Assembly: GCA_037176905.1 (NCBI GenBank)
Contig: JBBBWG010011891.1
Coordinates: 1-20,149 of the forward strand
Source of the DNA: Azolla pinnata
Lineage: Eukaryota; Streptophyta; Polypodiopsida; Salviniales; Salviniaceae
Direction: 5' to 3'
DNA: 20,149 nt
Program-made: the position numbers and the translations under genes
The notes under the pieces: generated by a model
The model's input: only the letters and a program-made list of their open reading frames with translations
What the model was told of the DNA's origin: nothing
Database searches by the model: none
In this document: positions 1 through 10,055 of the stretch, one piece after another
How positions within the stretch are numbered: position 1 is the first letter of the stretch
Layout of the letters: each line of letters opens with the position of its first letter

Positions 1-309
1 TGTATATTTAGATGTATTTATACATATTGATTTGTATATGAATAGATATATGATTTCAAACATTGTACATAATAATAGTAAATATATATTTAATAGTTAT
101 TTTATATAGGTATCTATTAGCTGAATTGGCTAGATGACTTGATTGTGTGAAATGAGGTCATTGGTTCAAATCTTGCCTGTGACAAAATGTTGAAAGTTTG
201 CAACAAACTCGCGGTAAATTGGCCGTTAAATTCTGTAGCTATTAACGCGGATATGGTCGTCGCAAACATGCGGCAAAGTCGCGGCAAACAACTATTTCTG
301 TTGTAGTGG
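1..309 (+). repeat. Dispersed repeat with tRNA-like head, minisatellite body and CACTA-like terminus
   Basis: Bases 1-110 are AT-rich and match, in inverted orientation, the stretch around 18330-18430 (shared words include TTCAAACATTGTA and the ATAATAATA that follows). An A-box-like word (TAGCTGAATTGG, 118-129) and a B-box-like word (GGTTCAAATCT, 163-173) follow at tRNA-like spacing, so this is a tRNA-derived head. Bases 180-290 are a degenerate array of TTTGCCGCGA-type words (seen as gcggcaaa). The copy ends at about 309 in TGTTGTAGTG, which on the minus strand reads CACTACAACA, the form of a CACTA-transposon terminus. The left side runs out of the window. It could be a SINE-like unit, a satellite unit, or the subterminal repeats of a CACTA element. 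The repeat relationship is seen directly; its class is inferred. Confidence 0.6.
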
Positions 310-855
310 CATGTCCCAACTACAAGCTACTAATGATCGAGGTTCAATGCCGTACTGAAAACCTCCATCAAAGGCACTATGAAGAAGTCTAATAGTGCGG
401 AGGACAATTTGAGCAAATCCTTTAACACCTTCAGAAACTATCATTTCTACATGTCCTCCAGTGGACCTGTCTCCACCAGGCCTTGCACTGCCCAAAAACA
501 TAGGAGGAATTCCGCTACAAATTCCCTTGGTTGTTGCTCCAGTGAATAGTATTTATCTGTCGCATTCGAATGGTTAGAGTATTTTGGATAGGCATATGGC
601 ATCATGTTGTCCAAAATGGATTTCCGCTTGATTGTGGTGGGGATAAGAACTCTTGCTCCTATCAAATTGCTCAACTATGCCCTTGGTACAGGCAATTGCA
701 TGCTTGCCAAAATTCTGGATTTGTTTAGAAGTTCGGGGGATTCTTCGCATAGAATATTGGGGTCGTTACTCCTTCCGTTCCTCCTCAAATTTGTACCATG
801 AGGCCTCCTCAATTGTATTCTGTCTGTGAATCCGTGGCCTCCGGGCTAGTTCATC
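292..855 (-). pseudogene. Decayed minus-strand reading frame, unrecognised
   Basis: On the minus strand one frame runs from about 855 down to 292, interrupted by only a few stops (all TAA). The uninterrupted 3' part, 501 to 292, has a balanced amino-acid composition with segments such as FLGSARPGG and SEGVKGFAQIVL. I do not recognise the family. The position next to a CACTA-like terminus would suit a transposon-derived protein, but no transposase, integrase or RT motif is visible. It could be chance. The rest of 310-1640 shows nothing I can name. Confidence 0.2.
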
Positions 856-1640
856 ATACAATACCTTTCTACACCTAGGTGGTACAGATGATGTCCTTCA
901 CATCTCTAGCACACCCTCTGAGACCGAAAAGTCTTCATTCGGAGTGGTCGATTCATTGTCCTCTGAGTCACTGCTCAAGAGGTTCAACGACTACCAAAGT
1001 CATCCTCATCCTCATCGCTTATGGTTTACAGATGCCAATCTATATTATCAAGACTACGATGTGGTTCGCTAGCGACAAATTGGTCCGCTAATCTGCATAG
1101 AACATTTTACGTGGCTGCTTGTGCACCAACAAAAATGTCAAATGCTGAGAGGTAATCCTTACCACCAGTAACAAGGCGTTTATTCTTACGAACATAACTT
1201 CGGCCCTTCGAACACTAGTCCGTCGTGACAATGGGTCTTCTTCAGTGTTGTCCATTGTAATGTTGGTAGAAGATGCAATAGCGCGTGCAAAGGATCATGT
1301 GATTCTTCTCGAAGAAGGTATTGAATCTTCACAAGACGACATCCATCCCCTATTCTCTTCCTTGAAATGAGATTCAAGACATCATTGTCGCCAAAAGTGT
1401 TAGCCTTTCGTAAAGGAGCACTAAGACTATCCAAAGTTTGGTTGAATAGAAGATAAGTCATTCACCACTCATATAAACTCATACTCTGACTCGTACACAC
1501 AATTTTTACTAGATCGTATGAACTTCCAATCACAAGATTACTCCATGACAAGTTATGCGCAAAGATAAACTCTTATTACAAATGTAGAATCTCCCAACCC
1601 TTATACAATAAGCCTCCTCAGCTTTATATACAAGATTTGT

Positions 1641-2103
1641 GCCTCTTCGTTACTCCCACAAATCATTATGGTTATTGTGTTGCATTTTTTGAACGTTCCA
1701 ACTTTTTCCTACAGCCCATAGTAATGGAACGGACGTCCACAAGACAACAGCCAACAACAAGAAAACGGCCGCCACTAGGGAAATGACCGTCATAAAAGAA
1801 ACAGCCAACAATCGATCGAGGCCGACCAACAAAAGGCCAATGGATGTCAAAAGGGAAAAGACCAAACAACAAAACAGAAAACAAAACCGGAACCAAGGAA
1901 ACGGCCAACGACAAAGGTAGAGTTCACGAATGAAATAACCCACCCATACAAATGCGTCGGCCACCTCCTCCAACGGGAACTACTCTGCCCGGACATCTAG
2001 TTTGGCACGACAACAAAGGCCACAAGAAAAGTTTGTCGCACCAAAACCAAGGCGGTAAGACACCTTTTTTAGTACCCTCTCTTAGACCCCGTAAGGTTAC
2101 ACC
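1641..2103 (+). other. Lys/Asn/Gln-rich stretch upstream of the Penelope-like RT
   Basis: The plus strand is unusually rich in AAC, AAA, CAA and CCA codons between about 1740 and 1920 and would encode a very basic, Lys/Asn/Gln-rich segment. A further short open stretch (1952-2140) is Pro/Lys/Arg-rich. Both precede the recognisable RT and could be the basic N-terminal or 5' region of the same element. No homology-level motif supports this. The hydrophobic open frame on the opposite strand (1650-1973) is probably the mirror of this A-rich composition. Confidence 0.25.
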
Positions 2104-3908
2104 TTGTATGTCTTATCGCAAAAGACACCGAGTGGGGTAGATGATAGAATCTCCAACAAGGCCATTCATAATGTATCCTCCTACCACCTGTCCTTTTGCG
2201 AAAAAACTTTATTAGGTCTAGGCTTAAAGTTCATTCCACCATCCAAGTTTTCGAATGAACACGAGTTACAGGAAGAGTACCAAGTTTTTTCCAAACAATT
2301 GTTCCTTCGATGGTTCTTCAAAGATTTTGGTGGTACTCTGCCACCCCTCAGAGTTTCGAACCCCTCTTGGAACCCCTTTAGTAGGTACCAACCGTTGGAA
2401 GACATCATCATGCATGGAAAAACTCTTCTACATGAATTTGTAGAAGCATGTCGCCATATCAGGCAAAACAAGCTACCACACTATCTTAGTAAGGCACTAA
2501 GAAAACTAAAGACAAACCCAAACATCATTATCAAACCAACTGATAAGAATTTGGGGCTATATATCCTTGATCGATACTGGTACCTCAGTGAAGGACATAG
2601 AGAACTTTCAAACATCCCAGTCTACAAAAGTGTGGAGCACATACCTTTCGAAGAGCTTTATGACAAGCTATGTTCGGTGCTGAACAAATACCACTGGATT
2701 ATCGACACCAATGGACTCAAGTACATTCTACTAAAGTCTCTGAATTCCTATCGAGTCTGCAACCTCTACTTCCTTCCAAGATCCACAAACCCACAGTGAT
2801 TGTAAGACCTATCTGCTCTTGCAACGGATTCATCTTCGAAAGGACGTCCATCTAGCTACACCACAAGCTTTTCCCAGTCTTGACGGAATAACCGCAACAT
2901 CTAAAGGATTCGCTAACCCTCGTCAAGGATCTAGAGACTTTGCAATCCCCAGACAGCATCATCCTCTTCACCTTCAACGTGGAATCGCTTTACCCTAGCA
3001 TTCCAACTAAAGAAAGGCTTCAAGCACTTCGAGAGATGATTAAAGGGAAATTTTAGCCCATAGAGCTGAACTTGATCATGACATTGGCAGGGCTAGTATT
3101 AGAACACCACTATTTGGAGTTCAACGGAAAATACTGGCGCCAAGTCCAAGGCACAACTATGGGAACTTCGTAGTAGTCTATGCATGCTTATTCTTGTGTT
3201 TCCTCGAAAAACAATAGGAAAACCCTCAACAACTCCTCTTCTACAGGAAGTATATCGATGACGCCCTCGGCTTCTGGGATGGAGATGAGGACAACCTACA
3301 AACTTTCATCAACAACTATGCAACGCGTTTGCAAGACCACATATGGATTACTTCGTCCATTTCCGGATCCGGTGTCAACTTTCTCGACAAGTTTATATAC
3401 AAGAGCAACGGCTTCCTTCATACAAAGAAGCTATCTGTCAGTTGCTACATGAAGGAGCTCAATAGATATCAGTATCTACCATTCACATCCTGGCATCCCA
3501 AGCACCTAAAAGAGGCGTTTATAATGGGTGAGCTCCGAATATACATAATCCGAGAAATTAAGTACGAAAACTTCCTAGAGCTTAGGAAGTTGTTCTTTTA
3601 AAGACTATTAGCATGAGAGTATCCATATCAGTTTATCAAATCGTGTTTCGATAAGATAAACTACTCCCGTTGATCGGAGTTTTTGAGTCACGACTCGCAA
3701 AACGAAGACAACGGACATGGGACGGTGTTCAAGCTCTTCTACTCCAAGTTTACGAAAGGAATCAAAATCAAGAAGAGAGTGTTGGAAATGATTTTCAACA
3801 AGTTACAAAGTGATCCCGAGCTTTAACATATTCCCCGACCTATGGACTGTTGGAAAAATCCTAGAAGTTTGAGATCCTATCTTATTAAATCTAGAATAAG
3901 AAATTGAT
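2104..3908 (+). mobile_element. Degenerate Penelope-like element (PLE) reverse transcriptase
   Basis: PLE reverse transcriptases copy element RNA into the chromosome. The translated order is characteristic: an N-terminal SSYHLSFCEKTLLGLGLKF block (2185-2240), IIIKPTDKNLG (2524-2556), LPSKIHKP followed by RPI (2776-2820), motif A TFNVESLYPSIP (2970-3005), motif B QGTTMGTS (3148-3171), motif C YIDD (3251-3262), then INFLD-, HP.H.K- and thumb-type segments to about 3900. It is dead. Reading needs two frame changes (near 2785 and 3170) and crosses at least nine stops, for example at 2853, 2889, 3054, 3171, 3174, 3215 and 3599. The motif A aspartate is Asn (AAC), a one-transition loss of a metal ligand, while YIDD survives. 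No GIY-YIG endonuclease motif is visible downstream, as in endonuclease-deficient PLEs, although truncation would look the same. Family assignment is from remembered motif order. Confidence 0.8.
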
Positions 3909-3985
3909 TCTTTATTCTAGAAAGATCTTTTCACATTCTCCGACACCACGTTAAATACTCAAACTTTAAAGATTTCTTATTAAAC

Positions 3986-4057
3986 GCGAAACCGCGTGGA
4001 ATATGAAAGGCTTCGAGTTTTTTATTCATATAATGTGAAACCGCGTGGAATATGAAA
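3986..4057. repeat. Pair of 23-bp direct repeats, 49-bp period
   Basis: The words gcgaaaccgcgtggaatatg (from 3986) and gtgaaaccgcgtggaatatg (from 4035) are nearly identical and both continue with aaa. They lie about 80 bp after the end of the PLE thumb domain and could belong to the element's 3' region. They carry the only CCGCGTGG words nearby. Function is unknown. Confidence 0.6.
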
Positions 4058-4599
4058 AGTTTCTTTTTTGTTTATTACAATGTTCGGATATCACACATTG
4101 CCCCTACAAAATGAGCAGTGCTCACTTGTATTCATCAAAGTAAGACTACACTAAAGAGCTCAAAACATTGAGCGAAACTAGTTTTTATATATAAGCCTTC
4201 TTTCTAATATAAGTCTCATCTTTTTATTCTTCTACTTGTGTAATCTGAGCTACTTATCCCTTTTACCACTTCTACAACGTTATTTTCCACCCCAGACCCG
4301 TACTATTACGACCTACTCCCGTTATCGTACTATTACAGATTACTTGGTAATGTCATAATATCACGGACAACAAATTTTTGGCATACTGTCCCATGGGTGT
4401 GTCATAGTGTTGTACATAAAAGTATACGAAATGATTCATACTTGTACGTATATATCAATATCAGAGTAGTAAATCACCATAGTAGTATGTGGCCGAAGTA
4501 GTATGTAAAAAATCCGTGGTGATATGTACTAGTACGACATCTGCAAATATGGAAGGGTGTAAGTCTATACGGCAAGGATCTATCGCAACGTTTTATATA

Positions 4600-4880
4600 T
4601 ATAGGTGACGATTCAAAGGAAGCCCTAGGGTGCGAATCATGTATATAAAGCCCGAGAGGCTGATTGTAAGATATGTCAGATATTATATGTACTTAGTGTA
4701 ATAGAACTTTCATTTGCCCACTTATGTCTTCTTATGAGTGAGTGAGAGTGTGAGTAATACCTCTCTTATCTTCTAAACCATACTATGATTCTACATTCTA
4801 CTAATTGTGCTTATCTATTATCTCTTATCTTAATGCGAGCCATCTCTTTTATTCCTCTCATACCTTTGGGCAAACTTAGT
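4600..4880 (+). other. Possible LTR-like promoter and leader fragment
   Basis: A TATATAAAGC box (about 4639-4648) is followed by about 200 bp of pyrimidine-rich sequence with repeated CTCTCTTATCTTCTA / TATCTCTTATCTTA words, the look of the R-U5 part of a plant LTR. No TG...CA ends, primer-binding site or partner LTR could be found. The rest of 4058-5034 is AT-rich with no recognisable gene. Confidence 0.25.
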
Positions 4881-5089
4881 CAACTTACGCAATAAGAGGA
4901 TAACACATAATGTATGTGTCAAATCCATGATGGTCAATTGACTTGGGCTGCCTTGTAGAGAACTCCCAACTAACCTAGGGTACTTCTGTTAGTAGGCTGC
5001 CCACTCACGGTTGGGACAAGGGGTAGTCGCTAGGTTATAATGCCAATAGTCCTTCAAGCAATGGATTTTGTCCACCAATGTGCATAGAG

Positions 5090-5277
5090 CTCACATTGCC
5101 AATCCCACATATCCACATTGTATTGATCCCATTCACAATTATGATTAATAAGTGAAAGACGGTGAAAGACTTGCAATCTATCTCTAGGGGGGATGGTTGA
5201 GTATGTTTGCGGAATGATTCACACCCAAATAATCTAAGAGAGCTATAAATTGTACCAAATGACAAGGATTTAGTCAA
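5090..5277 (-). mobile_element. Possible Ty1/copia integrase C-terminal fragment
   Basis: On the minus strand an open stretch contains SSLRLFGCESF, then about a dozen residues later LEIDCKSFTVF. This resembles the copia integrase-to-RT linker pattern (S-x-LRVFGC-x-A ... KLD-x-KS-x-x-CIFLGY). The GY of the second half is missing and there is no flanking zinc finger, DDE core or RT, so it is at most a short, decayed scrap. Chance similarity cannot be excluded. Confidence 0.3.
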
Positions 5278-5280
5278 GAA

Positions 5281-6453
5281 TAATGTGTTTGTTCAATGGA
5301 AGGAAGTTGCTTAACAAATCATTAATAATTCAGCCATAAGTCAAGGGAGCTTCATTCAATTGTTACTTAACATTTCAATGAGCCTTCATGTAATCCTTTT
5401 AACATCTAAGATTAAATTTCTTCAAGCAATGAGTATGTTAGTATGGTAAGATTAAAAGAGTAATTGGGTTCATAAGCAAGTGTGCGAACATTTAAAGGAT
5501 GAGTGCGTAAGTTCAATAAAAATAAGTTTTTAAATTCATACACGAGGTTGATGCAAAATTTACTATAAAAATTTTCAATTTTCCCCAAAATATAGACAGG
5601 ATGTTTGATGCAAACATAGACCAAAACTAGATGGATAGTCTGATGCAATGGTGTGGATGTCCAACCACATGTGATGGTCTTTGAAACTGGTTGATATGGC
5701 TCAGAAGGGATGCATGTCAACCATGTTGACAACGATTCTGGGTACAGTCTTGCTTGATAGATACAGGGGACTTTTGATACTTGACCACCCATTTCCTCAT
5801 GACGGAGACAAAAGTTGTCTAATTTCGTGTGAAATTCTCAATCTAAGATCGCATAACAACCCAACCCTTGAGGAATGACGATCAGTCCACTTTTACCCAC
5901 AGGTTTATCGCAAGTTGTGAATGACTAACCGAGAGAAGGTGGGGCACTGATGAATTGACTTTATTCAAATATTGTGCGATGAAGATCAAGTCCTCTTAGA
6001 TCAACCACCTTTCGTTAATGCTACCTTTCGGCCATGCATTTTGTCTCACAAAGTCCTTAACATTCATTATGAAGAGACAAGGCCACATGTCTTGTACGAG
6101 GTGGACCATCAAGTGTACCTGGCTCGTTAGGAAGAAACATGGGAATATGTTTTCCACTAGCACGAAGCCATTGACAAAGGTACAGTCAATGAGCTCTAGA
6201 ATGTAAGAGTCAAGAACTTGTTGGAGTAGGTTGGGTAAGCCTAGCCATAGCCATCTAGAAGTTCAAAGCTCTACCTTGGGTCTTTCAAATCCCAAGCTGG
6301 GTGAAACATACCCAAGAGGATAAGGTGGTTTGAGTCGTGACTATGTAAGGCAAGCTAGGATGTAAAGAGGAGCCCATCTTGAGCCAGAGCAAAGCCCACT
6401 TAAGCCTATTGAGCTCCACCAAGTTCAAGCCTCGAAAGCCGCTTTCCTAACAC
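5281..6453. other. Intergenic region upstream of the LOG-like gene; no gene recognised
   Basis: Several short open frames occur on both strands (the longest is 126 codons, minus, 5412-5792), but none shows a motif or a composition distinct from the surrounding AT-rich sequence. I see no TATA box that clearly belongs to the gene at 6570. The 3' part (6230-6420) is richer in GC and could be the promoter, but no specific element stands out. Confidence 0.3.
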
Positions 6454-6479
6454 ATGTCTGTATGTCTGTTTGTATTTGT

Positions 6480-6570
6480 GTGTATGTATGTATGTATGTA
6501 TGTATGTATGCATGTGTGTATGCTTGTATGTCTGTGTGTGTGCATGTTTCGAGAGAGAGAGAGAGAGAGA
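6480..6570. repeat. (TATG)n and (GA)10 microsatellites abutting the LOG-like start codon
   Basis: Seven or more TATG units (about 6480-6510) are followed by TG-rich sequence and a perfect (GA)10 (6551-6570). The final A of the GA run is the A of the proposed ATG at 6570. The tracts lie in the 5' leader or proximal promoter. GA runs in plant leaders and promoters are known targets of BBR/BPC GAGA-binding factors; their use here is inference. Confidence 0.85.
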
Positions 6571-9169
6571 TGCATTCTCTTCCTCTTCTCTGTCTGTCAT
6601 CGTCTCCTCCTCCGCCTCCACCCTGCGAACTCTTCTACAACCAAACTAGAAGAAGAAGAAGTCCAGGAGACAGGGTGCTCGTTTTTTCCAGAATCCATGG
6701 GGATTGGAGGTGCTCCGTAGATCCTGGCAAGCATGCCGTTTGCCCGCCTTACATATCATGCCGAGCGACTGATGGATACACGAAGGGGAGTTCTTACTTC
6801 CAAGAGTTCAGCACTAGGTCTAGCGCTATGGAGGTAAGCTTTGTCTCCTCTTCCATTCCTTCTGTAATGTCATACGTAGTTTTGTTTATCAAAGGAGCAA
6901 TGGAATAACAAAGAAAGCGGATGAAGGAGAGGGCAAATAAGAAGGGAAAAGAGAATATGTAGACAATGCATCGATGTCGTCTTCATCATCATCATATGAT
7001 ACCTTGAGACTTTCCTGTGACAGATGAGGGTTAAGCAAGCCGAAAAAAACTAAATGGGAAACCAGATCTGTAAGACTATGCATTTATCATCATCATAGAA
7101 TGATGGCTCGAGACTCTCCTGTGATAAATGGGGTCAAGGGAGAACGAAGGAAATGCAGAGGGAAAACTGATCTTAGAAAGAATGCATTTATCATCGTCGT
7201 CGTCATCACACTGCTAATGCAGTGGGCATGCTACTCCATGAGGCGATTCCCACTACAAAGGGTTGCTTTACCTGACAATCCGGCAAACGTGGAGTCATAC
7301 AGATACTAAATTTAGTCATTATTATTGATAACAATGATGCATCATATATGAGGAATTGTGATGAGAGAATGATATATTAGCATCCTCATATGCCAATATA
7401 TGGCTGGCCTATGGGACGAGAAACCAGTTATAAAGATGCTTTCATAGATGTATGAGGATTATCCCTGAGAAGAGGGGAAGCTTGGAGGAGTTCCGTAAAT
7501 TTCGGAGTATAGTTTCTTGATGAAATCAGGAATAGTACCGAATGTCGGTATAGTTGCTCGATATTTTATTCTTCTCCTAAGAAGTTAAACATGACCTTTG
7601 GGATTTAACTGAAACATTTTCACACAGTGTGTTTTGGAGATAAAGTTGAGAAGCAGCCTTTGATGTTCAAGTGTTATAATAGTGGACATTGCAATCAAGA
7701 GTGCACAGCTCTTTTGATGATTTTTTTTTTCTTGGGGCCCTGGCTTTTTGAGGCACAATAGTAGGAAGGTATGGTTTCTCAACTTAATTGAGACAAACAG
7801 CTGGCAAACACCTACAAAGAGATGGATGAAAATGTGGGGCATTAACATCATCATTTTTCTCTATATGAAGTAATGTGTTTATTTCTGTACTACTGGTAAC
7901 TGGGAACTATCTTACATATAAGATTACTGTTTGTACAATTTGAGCTTTGAGCTCTCTTTATGCCATTAATCTTATCGAAAGTAGAAATCTATCTGAATCC
8001 TTCTATGACATAAAAAGTTACGTCATCAATTAACTGACAGCACCTTTTTTGTTCTAGGTCAGAAAAGAAATTCTTCTTTGCTATGAGCTGATTGAAAGAC
8101 TCGGCAAAGGTGTGGTATACTTGGGTTCATCAAGAACAAAGCCAGACCATCCACATTTTATACAGGCGACAGAGCTTGGAAAAAAGGTCTGGTATTTTAA
8201 AATCAGTGAATTATCAACTACTTCTGAGATGCTCATTTTTATGTTCTAAATTGTTATGTATTCTTTATTCTAAAGGTGTCGGCACTCTTAGATTGTACCA
8301 CATGGACAGGTGTGGGGCTGGGGCTAATGGATGCGGTTGTGAAGGGAGCACTGGAATCAGGAAAGCCTGTAGGAGGTTTCAAAATATCGAGAGAAGCTGG
8401 AGAATGGGCGAGCTCAAGTTCGCATCCATATCTAGATAAAGATGCCTACATTACTTGCAGGTATCATTTGGTTTGACAAAGAAATATCCAATTTCTTTGC
8501 CGTAGTTTTTTTATTCAAAAGTTTGGAAATCCTAAATTTGAGGCTCTATTCGAAACTTGGAGTAGGAAGTAGAAGTGAGTGATGGCATCAGAGGAAAAGC
8601 TTGAATCTTCTGGAAGGATGTTAGACGGTTCTCAAAAGTCAATGATCAAATGAGGTTGGAAATTTCTAGAAGCTTGCATTAATTTGGCAAGCGTGTGAAT
8701 GTATACACCTTGTGTTGCTAAAGAATTCCCAAAGCAGCTCATGTATGCAATATATGTAAGCATCTCTGATGCCGTAGTGGTGTTGATGAATGGACTCTTG
8801 TTATGCAGATTCTTTTCGGCTAGAAAACATGGCTTGGTGGATGCTGCCGTTCGGGAGCATGAACATGAAAAAACTGCTTTTGTTGCACTTCCTGGTGGTA
8901 TCGGTACATTAGATGAGATCTTTGAAATTTTGACATTGATTCAGCTTGGACGCCTCGGCTCCCGGTATCCTGTCCCTTTCCTATTGATAAACTACGATGG
9001 GTTTTACACAAAGCTTCTAGAGTTTTTGACAACATGCAAGGCATGGGGCTCAGTTGCAGAGGGTGAGGTGGAGAAGCTATGGACTATATGTGATGACAAT
9101 GATGAAGCTTTAGAATTCTTATCAGCTTTTTATGGCATTCGTAATCCACACTTGAAGAATACCGTATGA
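6570..9169 (+). CDS. LOG-like (TIGR00730, 'lysine decarboxylase-like') protein, probable plastid form
   Basis: Four exons: 6570-6833, 8058-8186, 8276-8460, 8809-9169. Introns are GT-AG with phases 0, 0 and 2; the 939-nt CDS encodes 312 aa. LOG enzymes release free cytokinin base from cytokinin riboside 5'-monophosphate; 'lysine decarboxylase' is a legacy label. Residues 1-88 are Ser/Pro/Arg-rich with few acids early on and look like a plastid transit peptide. The Rossmann-type core starts at VRKEILLCYEL (89) with VVYLGSS, then the GVGLGLMDAVVKGAL turn-helix. The signature is complete: R198-K199 in SARKHG and the PGGIGTLDE loop at 221-229 with the catalytic-type E229. The longer N terminus and TCRFFSARKHG segment fit the uncharacterised LOG-like plant subgroup (as I recall, like Arabidopsis At1g50575) rather than the classical short LOGs, so cytokinin activity is unproven. 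The start is the first ATG after the microsatellite; the same frame stays open upstream to an ATG at 6462. Exon 1 is supported by its in-phase GGTAAGC donor. Confidence 0.85.
6990..7197. repeat. Two-copy 104-bp tandem duplication inside LOG-like intron 1
   Basis: The words gagact (7006 and 7110) and tgcatttatcatc (7079 and 7183) recur at a constant 104-bp offset, with cctgtga and gaaa...ctgatct/cagatct matches between them. The copies have diverged by substitutions and small indels, so the duplication is not recent. Each copy ends in a CATCATCATC/CGTCGTC triplet run. It lies in the 1224-bp first intron and has no evident function. Confidence 0.65.
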
Positions 9170-9662
9170 GAAGTGTCAGCAAAGTGCGAATCAGCATTGT
9201 GTTCTTTTGCTGATGTAGACTGGAATTTTGAATTTAAACGGATATGTTAAGTTCTATTCCGAGTGAACACCTTTTTTGGCTGGACAACGTCAGTCCAAGG
9301 TTCTGTCCCAAATTGTTTTTTTCATAAAACGAGCTTTCCTATTATTGAGTTTTTTGGTTTTACATTAGCATTATTGTGAGAGATGGGATATTGTGCTGTG
9401 CAAAGCAGCCATGGAGGCTTATAACGCAGAGTCATCATGAATTCTGACAAGTTGTTAGAGATGGGATATGTTTTCAAGCTAGGGAACCGAAAGGCATGTT
9501 GGTGCTATGGGAGAAGCAAGCCGTGGAAATCGTGCACAATGTTGGTAGCTACCAGATTATAGATGAAGAGGACATACAGAATAATGTATCGTTGGCTTGT
9601 TTCATGTGGAATACTGTGTCATAGGCGTGCCATGTCTTTTAATTGGGCATGTTGGGCATGGG

Positions 9663-9682
9663 ACGAACGCATGCGCGTTCGT
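9663..9682. other. Perfect 8-bp inverted repeat with ATGC loop
   Basis: ACGAACGC (9663-9670) and GCGTTCGT (9675-9682) are exact reverse complements around a 4-nt ATGC loop. It lies about 490 bp after the LOG-like stop. No U-run follows, and plant Pol II does not use hairpin terminators, so no role is claimed. Confidence 0.6.
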
Positions 9683-9899
9683 GTGTTAATGAGGCTATAA
9701 GCAATTTGTATAATAACTAGTTATGTGAAAAGAATCAGAGAAGTCACAAAAGTTCTGATCATGATGCCTGAGGTTCTGGTTCTTGTCTTGTGCCCTGTTG
9801 AAGTAAGACATAAAATGATCTAAAAGCATGCCATACAAAGATTGATTATGAAAGCATGTTGTAGTAATATGTCGTTCCTTTAAGTATGCATAAAACATA

Positions 9900-10055
9900 C
9901 TTATAATGCATGCATAATATATAATATATATACATATATGTATATATATACATATAGTGTGTAAAGTATAGTAGTGATTCACAATTGATGTCTCATTAAG
10001 ATTTGAACCAAAAACCTTAATCATGTATTAAACTTTTGTTTATGAGCTAAAGCAA
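9900..10055 (-). repeat. tRNA-derived SINE-like repeat with AT-rich tail
   Basis: Read on the minus strand, an A-box-like word (GCTTTAGCTCA, 10043-10053) is followed by a B-box-like word (TGGTTCAAATCTT, 9998-10010) and then an AT-rich TATATACATATATG tail (about 9910-9960). It lacks the TTTGCCGC minisatellite body of the units at the window ends, so it is probably a different family or a shortened relative. The anticodon region does not form a convincing arm, so it is not a working tRNA gene. Confidence 0.45.

Noticed and set aside
118..173. Functional tRNA gene
   Set aside because: A and B boxes are present but acceptor, anticodon and T stems do not pair; the same holds for the other tRNA-like heads.
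1650..1973. 107-codon hydrophobic minus-strand frame resembling a membrane protein
   Set aside because: It mirrors a Lys/Asn/Gln-codon-rich plus strand; such A-rich sequence always yields Phe/Leu/Val-rich frames on the other side.
4370..4400. Gypsy primer-binding-site-like AATTTTTGGCA
   Set aside because: Only the first part resembles the common AATTTTTGGCGCC; no adjacent LTR end or gag follows.
6454..6720. 88-codon frame starting in the TATG microsatellite
   Set aside because: Out of frame with the LOG-like exon; open only because TATG and GA repeats lack stops in that frame.
7100..7309. 69-codon frame with a hydrophobic segment
   Set aside because: Falls inside LOG-like intron 1 in a duplicated segment; no motif or homolog recognised.
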